Source of the DNA: Chitinispirillum alkaliphilum
GTDB taxonomy: Bacteria; Fibrobacterota; Chitinivibrionia; Chitinivibrionales; Chitinispirillaceae
Direction: 5' to 3'
NCBI GenBank assembly: GCA_001045525.1
Contig: LDWW01000009.1
Location: forward strand, 1 to 64,000
DNA: 64,000 nt
Part shown: positions 17,873 to 28,943 of the stretch, piece after piece
Layout of the letters: the number at the start of each line of letters is the position of its first letter
Position numbering within the stretch: the stretch's first letter is position 1
The notes under the pieces: generated by a model
Seen by the model: only the letters and a program-made list of their open reading frames with translations
Told to the model about the DNA's origin: nothing
The model's database searches: none
Translations under genes and position numbers: made by a program

Positions 17873-18574
17873 CTACTGCGCTCGTACTGCTCTGATATGA
17901 TAATGCCCACCACTTGATCCCTGGATTGACTCCACCCTTAAAAAAATGGGCGGCTCCATGCCTGAGGGGATCTTGTAAAGATCTGTTGCATCCTGTGCTA
18001 CAGGTGGTAATGAAGTGCCTGCATTATCCAAAAGTGTTAACCTGCATATTACATCCTGGGTAAAGAAGAAAAACTTCAGTACTGTTGTGTCGGAAATTAT
18101 AAACCAATCAACATCACTGACATTATTGATTGTACCGGTGATATTTTCAAAAAGTGTATCTGCGGTGGCTAATGTATTGTTAGGTTCCTGCTCAACAGGA
18201 AATGTAAAGAAAACGACAGAATCTCTTCCCGGCTTATAAGCCTGTTCACTTTGAGTCGGTACAGATGTGCAGAACCTGACACTGTAGCGCCTGTTACCTT
18301 TAAGCACTTCTCCCATGTTTATCCTGGCTGTATCATTGGTTTTATTTATGCTGACACTATAACTGTAGTTTGGAGGAGAAAAGTCGAGACAAATATCAAA
18401 AGAGTCAAGTATCGGTTCTGAGAAATGTAATATCAGCTCACCATATGGCGAAATCGTATCTCCTGAATTTGCAAGAAGCAGCTGAGGCTTTCCAACCTCT
18501 GGCCCTTCAGGAATAATGCAGGAAAAGATAAAAAAAATGGCCAGTTCGAAAACAAGTTTTGCTTTTTTATACAT
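17873..18574 (-). CDS. Lipoprotein with Ig-like and PPC-like domains
   Basis: 233 residues. A lipobox-like FIFSC near residue 19 suggests lipidation. Residues ~30-130 look like a bacterial Ig-like (Big_5 type) domain (SGDTISPYGELILHFSEPI). Residues ~130-230 look like a pre-peptidase C-terminal beta-sandwich (EPNNTLATADTL ... DVDWFIISDT), a module found in secreted enzymes of FCB bacteria. No catalytic domain is present. Likely an outer-surface or periplasmic protein of unknown role, transcribed with the coiled-coil gene. Confidence 0.65.
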   Translation of the reverse strand: MYKKAKLVFELAIFFIFSCIIPEGPEVGKPQLLLANSGDTISPYGELILHFSEPILDSFDICLDFSPPNYSYSVSINKTNDTARINMGEVLKGNRRYSVRFCTSVPTQSEQAYKPGRDSVVFFTFPVEQEPNNTLATADTLFENITGTINNVSDVDWFIISDTTVLKFFFFTQDVICRLTLLDNAGTSLPPVAQDATDLYKIPSGMEPPIFLRVESIQGSSGGHYHIRAVRAQ

Positions 18575-20929
<2,355 letters not shown>

Positions 20930-20963
20930 ATCAGGCATTTTGGAGGAAAGGGAGAACTTTTAA

Positions 20964-21263
20964 TTATCTGTTTGGTTTTTTGATGTTTTTTTTAAGCTGT
21001 TTATACTCTTCGGCGGAGATTTCTCCCTTTGCGAACTGTTTATTAAGCACATCGAGCCTTGAACCCACCGAAGCCATACGTGATTGGGTGGCACCTTTTT
21101 TGATTATTCTGTACATAAGGTAAATGATTGCTACCACAATGGCAAACGCGAGAATAATAACCAAACCCCCAAGCCACCCAATTTGCCCCGTCTCCTGAAC
21201 CTGGGCGTAAGCTACAGTGAAAAACAAAAGAATTATTCCAAAAAAGGCTGTAGAATATTTCAT
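20964..21263 (-). CDS. Small membrane protein with SHOCT domain
   Basis: About 99 residues: signal-like hydrophobic N-terminus ending in VAYA, a second membrane helix (GGLVIILAFAIVVAIIYLMYR), and a C-terminal SHOCT motif (LDVLNKQFAKGEISAEEYKQLKKNI). SHOCT tails are thought to mediate oligomerisation of small membrane proteins; the specific role here is unknown. The frame extends upstream to 21317, but MKYSTAFFG at 21263 gives a proper signal sequence. Confidence 0.75.
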   Translation of the reverse strand: MKYSTAFFGIILLFFTVAYAQVQETGQIGWLGGLVIILAFAIVVAIIYLMYRIIKKGATQSRMASVGSRLDVLNKQFAKGEISAEEYKQLKKNIKKPNR

Positions 21264-21511
21264 AGATAACTTTCTTAGGTTCCCAGACCCCCTATTGTCT
21301 CTCTTTAAAAAGAGCAAAAAGAATGCCTCTTGTAGTTAATTCACAAAAATTAGATGAACTCCTGAAATCTCCAAACTCCTGAGCGGTCAAACTCAAAAGT
21401 AACAAAACTGATCCAACCTTAGGGTGTAAGATCTATTTTATATCAAAATCCTGTCCTTTCATTTTTTCCAAGCATTTATAGTTAAATTCTCTGCTTTCAG
21501 GTATTACAATC

Positions 21512-23773
21512 ATGAATAATAATCTTTCGATATCCGAAAAAATATCAAACAGTAAAATTTTCAAAAGAACTAAAAAAAGAGGATTGGAGTCAGCTCTAAC
21601 AGCGATTGCCTTTTTCTCGACACCGCTGTTCTTTATCTCCTCTAATCTGTTTTTAAATAATACTCAGGAATTCTCGGTTTCCAAGAGTGCTGTTATGACA
21701 CTCCTGGTGCCGCTTACAGTTTTGCTGACTTCGTTTTTGATAGCAGTTTTGATGATAATCCCTGGCAAAATATACAGGGGCTTGGCGGTTTTCTGTGTCG
21801 CTTTGGCTTTTCTGTTTTGGTTGCAGGGAAATATACTCGTGTGGAATTACGGCGTTCTTGATGGAAGACAGATTGATTGGGGTGGGAAATGGTTCTTGGG
21901 ACTCATTGATCTCTCTGTTTGGTTTGCAGTGCTCTCTGTTGCCTTCATTTTCAGAAAACAACTGGGAAAAAGGCTCCTGTTTATTTCTGTTGTTGTTATT
22001 TTGATCCAGTCAGTTGCATTATACACTGAATCAGGAAAACAAAGCGGGGAAATATCCGCTCATTCATACAGCTTGTCTGATTCTAAGAAATTTCTCTTTT
22101 CCGAACAGAAAAACATTATTCTTCTTATACTTGACGCCTTTCAGGCTGATGTAATGCAGGAGATTCTCTGCTACAGGCCTGAATACAAAGAAGTGTTTGA
22201 AGATTTTATCTTTTATAGAAATGCTGCATCTGCATATTCCAAAACGTACGCTACCATTCCGCTTTTCCTTACAGGGGAGTGGTATGAAAATCAGACACCC
22301 ATACAAAGTTTTTTAAGGGAAAGTTTTTCAAACTCCTCCATAACAAGTGAGATGATGAACGATGGATGGAGAGTGGACCTGTTTCCGTGGATACCGAGAA
22401 CTATTTACTTCTCTGAAGCTGTCGCTTCCAATATCGTACCACAGATATCCTTTTCCGAAAAGATAGAACAGGCGGGGCGGCTTTTAGATCTCTCTCTCTT
22501 CAGAACCGTACCCCAGATTTTCAAACCTTTCTTTCTCAATAATTATCAGTGGCGAATTACACCGGTAGTTCGAAATGGAATAACTGCTTTTCAAAACAGA
22601 GAAGAGTCTGCAAGGCGAAATCCACATCCTCATCCTGCGATTGATTTTGTTCAAAGACTTTCTGATCAGGCAAGTGCAGATCTTTCTGAACCATCTTTCA
22701 AAATGTATCATCTTGGTGTTCCGCATGAGCCTTTTTTGCTTAACGAAGAGCTTGAAATGGAGCGGCTTTCATCATGCAGGGAAGGGTTTGTCCGTCACTC
22801 AATTGCTTCTCTTGAGGTTGCAAGACGGGTAATCGAAAAACTGAAAAATCTTGAAATTTACGATCAGTCAATGATACTTGTCGTTTCGGATCATGGCGGG
22901 GGAGAGTATCGTTCAGGTATCAATTATTCAAATGTAATATCCCAATTGGGTGAGCCTTTACGGGTTTCCGGGCAGATACCAGACAAGCATCTGGAGTCTG
23001 CATTGCCCCTGATAATGATCAAACCCTTTAACTCACGTGGGCCCTTTGAAATATCAGATGCACCGGTTTCGCTGGAAGATATCGCGCATACAATTTTGAA
23101 AAGTGCAGGGCTGCAATCTGATGTCAGAGGAAGAAACATATTCGATATAGACGTTTCGGAAGACCGCGTGAGACGCTATATGTTTTATGAATTCAGGGGT
23201 TGGGACAGAAATTACCTTCCGGCAATGACAGAGTATACATTGTCCGGACATAGCTGGTTACCTCAGAACTGGAAAGCTACGGGAAGGGTGTTCGATCCTG
23301 CAGAGGCGGAACCGGCTAGGGTGATCGATATACCTTTAGAGCGCTATAAATTTGGGCAGGTATTAAACTTCAAAGGTGCCGCACCGTCAAGACCCTACTT
23401 GTCGGAGGGGTGGTGTGAACCGGAAATGTATGGTACCTGGTCGAGAGCTGAGTATGCAAATATAGATCTTCCACTACACCACTCTCCGGAAAGATGTGTG
23501 AGTGCGTCATTTCATTTTAATGCTTTTACTGCCGGGGATTTGTTTAAATCTCAGACCGTGGAATTATATCTGTTTGGAGAAAAACTGACAGAATGGCAAG
23601 TGTGTTCAAGGCCAGCTTGGTACAGGGTTACTATTCCTGAGTCGATCATCAAAGGCAGAGATACACTGGAATTTACTTTTGTTTTTCCGGATGCAGCTTC
23701 ACCTGCAGATCACAGAATTGGAATGGACACAAGAAATCTTGGCGTATCTCTTTCAAAAATGGTTTTGAAGTGA
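21512..23773 (+). CDS. Membrane-anchored sulfatase/phosphoglycerol-transferase-fold enzyme
   Basis: 753 residues. Four to five membrane segments occupy residues ~28-175. The alkaline-phosphatase-fold domain follows: metal-binding Asp in IILLILDAFQAD (~203), candidate nucleophile Thr in SKTYATIPLFLTG, and the C-terminal metal site VVSDHGGGEY (~459). The layout resembles LtaS/MdoB-like enzymes that move phosphoglycerol or phosphoethanolamine groups onto envelope glycans; the substrate is inferred, not shown. A C-terminal extension of ~190 residues looks like a beta-sandwich and is unusual for these enzymes. No operon partner on its strand. Confidence 0.75.
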   Translation: MNNNLSISEKISNSKIFKRTKKRGLESALTAIAFFSTPLFFISSNLFLNNTQEFSVSKSAVMTLLVPLTVLLTSFLIAVLMIIPGKIYRGLAVFCVALAFLFWLQGNILVWNYGVLDGRQIDWGGKWFLGLIDLSVWFAVLSVAFIFRKQLGKRLLFISVVVILIQSVALYTESGKQSGEISAHSYSLSDSKKFLFSEQKNIILLILDAFQADVMQEILCYRPEYKEVFEDFIFYRNAASAYSKTYATIPLFLTGEWYENQTPIQSFLRESFSNSSITSEMMNDGWRVDLFPWIPRTIYFSEAVASNIVPQISFSEKIEQAGRLLDLSLFRTVPQIFKPFFLNNYQWRITPVVRNGITAFQNREESARRNPHPHPAIDFVQRLSDQASADLSEPSFKMYHLGVPHEPFLLNEELEMERLSSCREGFVRHSIASLEVARRVIEKLKNLEIYDQSMILVVSDHGGGEYRSGINYSNVISQLGEPLRVSGQIPDKHLESALPLIMIKPFNSRGPFEISDAPVSLEDIAHTILKSAGLQSDVRGRNIFDIDVSEDRVRRYMFYEFRGWDRNYLPAMTEYTLSGHSWLPQNWKATGRVFDPAEAEPARVIDIPLERYKFGQVLNFKGAAPSRPYLSEGWCEPEMYGTWSRAEYANIDLPLHHSPERCVSASFHFNAFTAGDLFKSQTVELYLFGEKLTEWQVCSRPAWYRVTIPESIIKGRDTLEFTFVFPDAASPADHRIGMDTRNLGVSLSKMVLK

Positions 23774-23834
23774 CCTGTCGGGTTGAATTGGAAACACCTG
23801 CAAAAAATGTTTTGTCAACAATTGCTGAGGGCTT

Positions 23835-24248
23835 TTAGAACTTCAGGTTAATACTCCTGAGGTCTGAAAGAACTTTTTTAAGTTCTTCCTTAATTATCTC
23901 TGCTTTTTGTATTACCTGGTTGTTATTCTGTTGTTCAGAAATTTTTCCGGTTGGTTTTGACGGAATTTCGGTGTGGTGTGTATCTGAGAGCTTCTTTTTG
24001 GCTCCGGGGATGGTGAATTTTTCTTTGTAGAGAAGGTCCTTTATATACTTTATCAGTTCGATATCTTTTTCTCTGTAAGCTCTGTTGCCGGCTCTGTTTT
24101 TTTTGGGTCTTAGCTGAGGGAATTCACTTTCCCAGTATCTCAGAACATGAGCCTCCAGGCCGGTGATCTTGCATACTTCGCTTATGGAGTAGTAGATTTT
24201 CCTAAGGGGCAGTAATTCCTGCTGTGTGCAATCATTTTCATGACTCAT
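23835..24248 (-). CDS. MerR-family transcriptional regulator
   Basis: 137 residues. The N-terminal winged helix-turn-helix is clear: KIYYSISEVCKITGLEAHVLRYWESEFPQLRPKK with NRAYREKDIELIKYI. The short C-terminus lacks Cys clusters typical of metal sensors. Homologues of this short type often sit beside housekeeping genes. It is 16 nt downstream of gpsA, in the order der-gpsA-merR, suggesting one transcript. Confidence 0.88.
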   Translation of the reverse strand: MSHENDCTQQELLPLRKIYYSISEVCKITGLEAHVLRYWESEFPQLRPKKNRAGNRAYREKDIELIKYIKDLLYKEKFTIPGAKKKLSDTHHTEIPSKPTGKISEQQNNNQVIQKAEIIKEELKKVLSDLRSINLKF

Positions 24249-24264
24249 AACTATTCCTTTGTAG

Positions 24265-25284
24265 TTATCCCCACCACTCCGACTTGGACTCTCTCATCAT
24301 AAGATCCCTTACCGCTTCCTTTGCAGGTTTGTTTTCAAAAAGGACCTTGTAAACCTCTGTGGTAATTGGCATTTCTATGTTCATCTTTATTGACAGTTCA
24401 TAGACAGATCTTGTAGTCTCAACTCCTTCTGCTACCATGGTCATGTGTTCAAGAGCCTGCTGGAGATTATAGCCTTTTGCAATAAGTTCACCCATTTGCC
24501 GGTTTCTGCTGTGTTGGCTGATGCAGGTGGTAATGAGGTCACCGATGCCGGCAAGACCGCTGAACGTTGAATCTTTTGCTCCCATCGATCTCCCTAAACG
24601 CATCATTTCTGCGATGCCTCTGGTCATCAGTGCACCTTTGGTGTTGTCACCAAACCCCATTCCGTCACTGCTGCCCGCAGCAATTGCAATCACATTTTTT
24701 ACACTGGCGGCAAGCTCGACCCCGCGCATGTCATCATTTGTGTAGATGCGAAAAGTTGGAGTGGAGAACTGTTCCTGCACCAAAAGGGCAAGATCATTGT
24801 TTTCTGATGCCGCAACTACAGTGGTGGGGATATCGCGTGAGACTTCCTCTGCATGGCTTGGCCCTGAAAGAACTGCAATTCTTTGTGCATCCAGATTTGG
24901 AATCACATCCATCACCACATCGGTCATTAACTGGAGTGTTCTGTTTTCAATTCCTTTGGAAGCTATTATCCAGCCCTTTATTTTGTCCAGTGATTCGGGT
25001 TGAACCACCTTAACGATACTTTCCAGTGTTGAACGCATTGTCTGGGAGGGAACTACACAAAGCACAAGTTCTGCCATGTTTACGGCGGTATCTATAGTAT
25101 TGACAACTTCTATCTCCTGAGGGATTTTCACTCCGGGAAGTTTGGATGGAAGCTCTCTTCGGGTTTGAAGGAATTCTGCAGCATCGCTGTCATATTCCCA
25201 CATGCAGATTCTGTGACCTCTTTTGTGAAGCAGTACGGACAAAGCAATGGCCCAGCTGCCTGCTCCAAGTATCCCTATATTCAC
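24265..25284 (-). CDS. gpsA: NAD(P)H-dependent glycerol-3-phosphate dehydrogenase GpsA
   Basis: GpsA reduces dihydroxyacetone phosphate to sn-glycerol-3-phosphate, the backbone of bacterial phospholipids. 339 residues, normal length. The Rossmann motif GAGSWAIAL begins at residue 6; the catalytic Lys lies in ELAASVKNVIAIAAG; KGALMTRGIAEM and the FSGLAGIGDLITTC stretch are conserved. It lies 21 nt downstream of der. It is notable beside the sn-glycerol-1-phosphate dehydrogenase-like gene at 42613, which would make the opposite enantiomer. Confidence 0.97.
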   Translation of the reverse strand: MNIGILGAGSWAIALSVLLHKRGHRICMWEYDSDAAEFLQTRRELPSKLPGVKIPQEIEVVNTIDTAVNMAELVLCVVPSQTMRSTLESIVKVVQPESLDKIKGWIIASKGIENRTLQLMTDVVMDVIPNLDAQRIAVLSGPSHAEEVSRDIPTTVVAASENNDLALLVQEQFSTPTFRIYTNDDMRGVELAASVKNVIAIAAGSSDGMGFGDNTKGALMTRGIAEMMRLGRSMGAKDSTFSGLAGIGDLITTCISQHSRNRQMGELIAKGYNLQQALEHMTMVAEGVETTRSVYELSIKMNIEMPITTEVYKVLFENKPAKEAVRDLMMRESKSEWWG

Positions 25285-25305
25285 AATGTCCTCCTACGGT
25301 TAGAT

Positions 25306-26664
25306 TTACTGCTGTAAATTTTCTGTTTGTTTTGATCTTGATACCGGTTTGAATTCCAGCACAACCGGGCATCCTCTGAAATCGTATGTTTCATGTATCT
25401 TGTTTGCTAAATATCTGACATAAGAATCGGCAATCTGCTGGGGGAAAGTCACGAAAAATCTAAACAGTGGAAAGGTCGCCTGGGCCTGCTTCGCACCCAG
25501 AAATCTTACCACCTTTCCAGGGGTGACAGGGTGTGGATGCACTCTTGTCCAATCAAAAACCAGATTTTCAAATTCCGACCCTGGCACACGATTACTCATT
25601 CGTTCCCTGATTTTTAAAACTTCTTCCAGTACAGAGTTAACTCTTTTCCCACTCAGCGCCGAAACAGAAATCATAGGGATATATTTAAGCTCCTTGTACA
25701 TCGAGCGCGATTCCTGGACAAGGGTATCGAAAGTACGGTGATCTTTTTCCATTATGTCCCATTTATTCCACACCAGAAGAACACCTTTTCGTTTCTCATA
25801 AATTCGCTTCAGAATCCGAAGATCCTGAATCCCTATACCCTGGGTTACATCTATGACCAGTAGACAGATGTCACATCGCTCTATACTGTCAAGCGCACGG
25901 AGGTTCGAATAATATTCGACATCTTTTTTCACATGGGACTTTTTACGTAAACCGGCGGTGTCAATGATTACAAGCGGGGTATCTTTATAGATCATCTCCG
26001 AGTCGACAGCGTCTCTTGTGGTGCCTGCAACGGAATCCACGATCATGCGGTTTTCATTGAGCAGTTTGTTTACCAGTGAAGATTTGCCGGCATTTGGACG
26101 ACCGGTAATAGCAACTTTCAGAATACTCTCAGTTGATTTGGATGTTTCTTTTGTTCCCGTGGTTTGAGCAAGTTTGACTGCATTGTCAAGCAGGTCTGCA
26201 ACTCCCTGTCCGTGAATGGCGGAAACTGCCAAGGGGTCGCCAAGGCCAAGGGATCTGTATGTGTTAATCTCATATTGAACTTTGGAAGACTCCGCTTTGT
26301 TTACTGCTACCATCGTTTTCTCAGGGCAGTTCCGTCTTAACTGCTTTGCGATAAGCAGATCAAGATCTGTCACTCCGGTACCTGCTTCAACTACAAATAT
26401 CACTACAGCAGATTCCTTTATCGCTATCTCTACCTGTGAATGTATGGCTTCAGGGATGGCGCTGTGATCATTGGGAACCATTCCCCCTGTATCAGCGAGA
26501 ATAAAATTCTGGCCGTTCCACACTGCTTCAATGTAGTTGCGGTCTCTGGTAACTCCGGGTAAATCATCAACCACGGCGATCCGTTTGCCGACTATTCTGT
26601 TAAAAAGGCTGGATTTACCCACATTGGGTCTTCCGATTATGGATATTACTGGTGCTTCGGGCAA
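25306..26664 (-). CDS. der: Ribosome-associated GTPase Der (EngA)
   Basis: Der is a tandem GTPase needed for 50S subunit assembly. Two G domains are visible with P-loops GRPNVGKSS and GRPNAGKSS, switch motifs DTGG and DTAG, and NKWD/NKAE specificity motifs; a KH-like domain ends the protein. The open frame starts with GTG at 26685, but an AGGAGG lies inside it and is correctly spaced for a TTG at 26664 (then Pro-Glu-Ala-Pro-Val), so I place the start there (452 residues). First gene of the der-gpsA-merR group. Confidence 0.95.
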   Translation of the reverse strand: MPEAPVISIIGRPNVGKSSLFNRIVGKRIAVVDDLPGVTRDRNYIEAVWNGQNFILADTGGMVPNDHSAIPEAIHSQVEIAIKESAVVIFVVEAGTGVTDLDLLIAKQLRRNCPEKTMVAVNKAESSKVQYEINTYRSLGLGDPLAVSAIHGQGVADLLDNAVKLAQTTGTKETSKSTESILKVAITGRPNAGKSSLVNKLLNENRMIVDSVAGTTRDAVDSEMIYKDTPLVIIDTAGLRKKSHVKKDVEYYSNLRALDSIERCDICLLVIDVTQGIGIQDLRILKRIYEKRKGVLLVWNKWDIMEKDHRTFDTLVQESRSMYKELKYIPMISVSALSGKRVNSVLEEVLKIRERMSNRVPGSEFENLVFDWTRVHPHPVTPGKVVRFLGAKQAQATFPLFRFFVTFPQQIADSYVRYLANKIHETYDFRGCPVVLEFKPVSRSKQTENLQQ

Positions 26665-26778
26665 ATATGACCTCCTGTGTGTCACATTGTAAGTTACCTT
26701 ATTTTTAAGGTACTGTCAATAATTAGGTTACGATATATAATTAATAGAATTGTTTATCACGGTTTATTTAATGAATAT

Positions 26779-26837
26779 GTGTCATTTTTATTCCTGTTTT
26801 CCTGAAAACAGGAAAATAGGTTATGAATTAGTGACAC
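26779..26837. promoter_or_regulatory. Nested dyads upstream of the activase operon
   Basis: A perfect 11-bp inverted repeat (TTCCTGTTTTC, 26791-26801; GAAAACAGGAA, 26804-26814) has a 2-nt centre. It is flanked by the outer half-sites GTGTCA (26779-26784) and TGACAC (26832-26837). The 2-nt spacing favours a protein-binding site over an RNA hairpin. It lies between der and the activase operon, so either could be regulated. Confidence 0.4.
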
Positions 26838-26895
26838 GATCCCCTTTTTTTCCTGTTCCGGGCTGTGGCACAGATTTTGATACTACTGCTCAGGC

Positions 26896-27810
26896 ATGAA
26901 AATAGGAATACCTAAAGCACTCGGCTATTATTACTATTCGCCATTCTGGAAAAGATTCCTTTCGGAGCTTGACTGCACTGTCATTGAGAGTGAGTCGAGT
27001 ACAAGAAAGATCCTTCAGGATGGGTGCGCAATTTCTCCAAGCGAAGCATGTCTTCCTCTTAAAAGTTTCATGGGGCATGTGATAAACCTCATCGATAAGG
27101 TGGATGCACTGTTTATACCAAGAATGGTGTGTCTTCAGAAAAAACCCCAGGTGCGCCTGGGGTGCCCAAAATATATCGCCTTGCCTGACATGGTAAAAGC
27201 ATTTCTTCCGGCGGTGAAAACTGTTTCACCTAATCTTGACTACAGAAAGTGCTCTCAACAGGATTCTTTCGTTCAGTCTGCACAGGAAATGGGCTTTTCG
27301 CGAAAGAACGGTCTGAAAGCATACAAAGCTGCGCTCGAACAATCATCATCTCAAATGAATCTCACCCAATTCCCTTCAATCGAAAATGAGGAACAGTTAA
27401 CAATTGCGGTGCTTGGGCATGCATACCTGGTACACGATTCTTTTCTTAGTCTCAACATTTTAAACCGGCTCAAATCTTTGGGTTGCAGGGTTTTGGACTT
27501 CTCAGCCCATGGAAGCAGTGGGAGTCTGAAAACTCAAAGAAAACCTGTGTCGTGGTACTTTGAGGAGGATATTCTTCTTTCGGCGGAAAAACTACTCGCA
27601 AGTTCACACATCGATGGTATTGTGTACCTTTTGAGTTTTGGATGCGGAGCCGGATCAATCACCTCTGAGATAATGAGGCTGGAGTTAAGCAGTCCCGATA
27701 CTGTACCTGTGATGCGGGTGATAGTTGATGAACACACAGGGGAAGCTGGGTTTAATACCCGTTTGGAATCTTATGTTGATATGCTGCGTATGGGAAAAGA
27801 GGTTAAATGA
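26896..27810 (+). CDS. DUF2229 protein, 2-hydroxyacyl-CoA dehydratase-activase related
   Basis: 304 residues match the DUF2229 type found in large CoA-enzyme activases: MKIGIPKALGYYYYSPFW, SPSEACLPLKSFMGHV, and LGHAYLVHDSF. Conserved cysteines (CAISPSEACLP, VCLQKK, CPKYIALP) suggest iron-sulfur or redox chemistry. In many anaerobes this segment is one part of a single protein of over 1000 residues; here it is a separate gene overlapping the next by 4 nt. Function of the family is unknown. Confidence 0.78.
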   Translation: MKIGIPKALGYYYYSPFWKRFLSELDCTVIESESSTRKILQDGCAISPSEACLPLKSFMGHVINLIDKVDALFIPRMVCLQKKPQVRLGCPKYIALPDMVKAFLPAVKTVSPNLDYRKCSQQDSFVQSAQEMGFSRKNGLKAYKAALEQSSSQMNLTQFPSIENEEQLTIAVLGHAYLVHDSFLSLNILNRLKSLGCRVLDFSAHGSSGSLKTQRKPVSWYFEEDILLSAEKLLASSHIDGIVYLLSFGCGAGSITSEIMRLELSSPDTVPVMRVIVDEHTGEAGFNTRLESYVDMLRMGKEVK

Positions 27811-28943
27811 AAGTTGGTTTTGAACACATGGGTCTTATTCACATCCCGTTGACTGCGCTTTTGGAGGAGGTGGGGCTTGAGGTGGTTCTTGGGCCTGTGT
27901 CAAATAGAAAAACATTGGAAATAGGTGCCAGGCATTCTCCGGAAATGGTGTGCCTGCCCTTTAAAGTCACATTGGGAAACATGATCCAATCTCTGGAAAA
28001 CGGGGCCGACACACTCCTTTTCGTAGGTTCCGGGGATTGGTCCTGCAGATTTGGATACTACGGAAGAGTGCAGTGCTCGATTTTACGAAACCTCGGTTAT
28101 GATTTCAGGTCAATTTTTATAAGCAGAGAGGAGCCGGGGATTATACTCAAAGAAATTGTGGATGCAAACGGAAAAAGTATTCTGAGGGCCGTAGGCAGTG
28201 CAATAAGAGGGTTCAAAGCCGCCTGGCTTAAATCCAAACAAATCGAGAAAATAGAATCCCGTTCCAGAAAAATCCGTGCAGTGGAAAAAAGGGATGGCAC
28301 TACCGATAAGATCGCGCGGGAGCTTCTTAACAGAGTAAGGGATGTCAGTTCTGTGAGGGAACTCAAAAAACTGAATCACACTATCGACAGGGAGTTTAAC
28401 GCCATAGAGTGTGACAAAGAGCGCACGCCGGTAAGGGTGCTTATAGTAGGGGAGTCGTATTGTGTTATAGAACCATTGGTGAATTTTAATCTGATTGAAT
28501 ACCTTGGACATTCCGGAGTGGTGGCTGAGCCGTTTTTAACCTCTCACAGATGGCTTTTTCGCCACGCTTTGAGGATTGATGACAATAAAATGCTCAAAAC
28601 ACGCAAAGCGGTGAAAAAGGCTTCAAAAATATGGTCCTACGGTACCGGTGGCGAAGATCAGGTGAGTATAGGGTTTACTCTGGAGGCCAAAAGGCTTGGC
28701 TTTGATGGAGTAATTCATCTGATGCCATTTGGGTGTATGCCGGAAACTGCAGCTCTCGCCGTGTTCGAGTCCATATCAAAAACCAGAGAAATACCCATTT
28801 TGAATATCTCGCTTGATGAGCACAGTGGTTTAACGGGGGTTTGTACCCGTATCGAGGCGTTCATCGATATGCTGGAAAGACAACAATCAAAGCCTAAAAC
28901 CAATGCAGGAGGAAAGAAAAGTGCGCTTTTACGCAGGTGTTGA
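27807..28943 (+). CDS. 2-hydroxyacyl-CoA dehydratase (HgdB/D-component) related protein
   Basis: 378 residues. The N-terminal part (SPEMVCLPFKVTLGNMIQSLENGADTLLF, GDWSCRFGYYGRV) and C-terminal HLMPFGCMPETAALAVFESI are typical of HgdB-like proteins that bind a [4Fe-4S] cluster. Cysteines in VCLPF, SCRFGYY and FGCMPE are the probable ligands. The start ATG overlaps the upstream stop (ATGA), and the end overlaps the activase gene by 23 nt, implying coupled synthesis. Without a recognised partner dehydratase subunit it may serve a different substrate. Confidence 0.78.
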   Translation: MKVGFEHMGLIHIPLTALLEEVGLEVVLGPVSNRKTLEIGARHSPEMVCLPFKVTLGNMIQSLENGADTLLFVGSGDWSCRFGYYGRVQCSILRNLGYDFRSIFISREEPGIILKEIVDANGKSILRAVGSAIRGFKAAWLKSKQIEKIESRSRKIRAVEKRDGTTDKIARELLNRVRDVSSVRELKKLNHTIDREFNAIECDKERTPVRVLIVGESYCVIEPLVNFNLIEYLGHSGVVAEPFLTSHRWLFRHALRIDDNKMLKTRKAVKKASKIWSYGTGGEDQVSIGFTLEAKRLGFDGVIHLMPFGCMPETAALAVFESISKTREIPILNISLDEHSGLTGVCTRIEAFIDMLERQQSKPKTNAGGKKSALLRRC

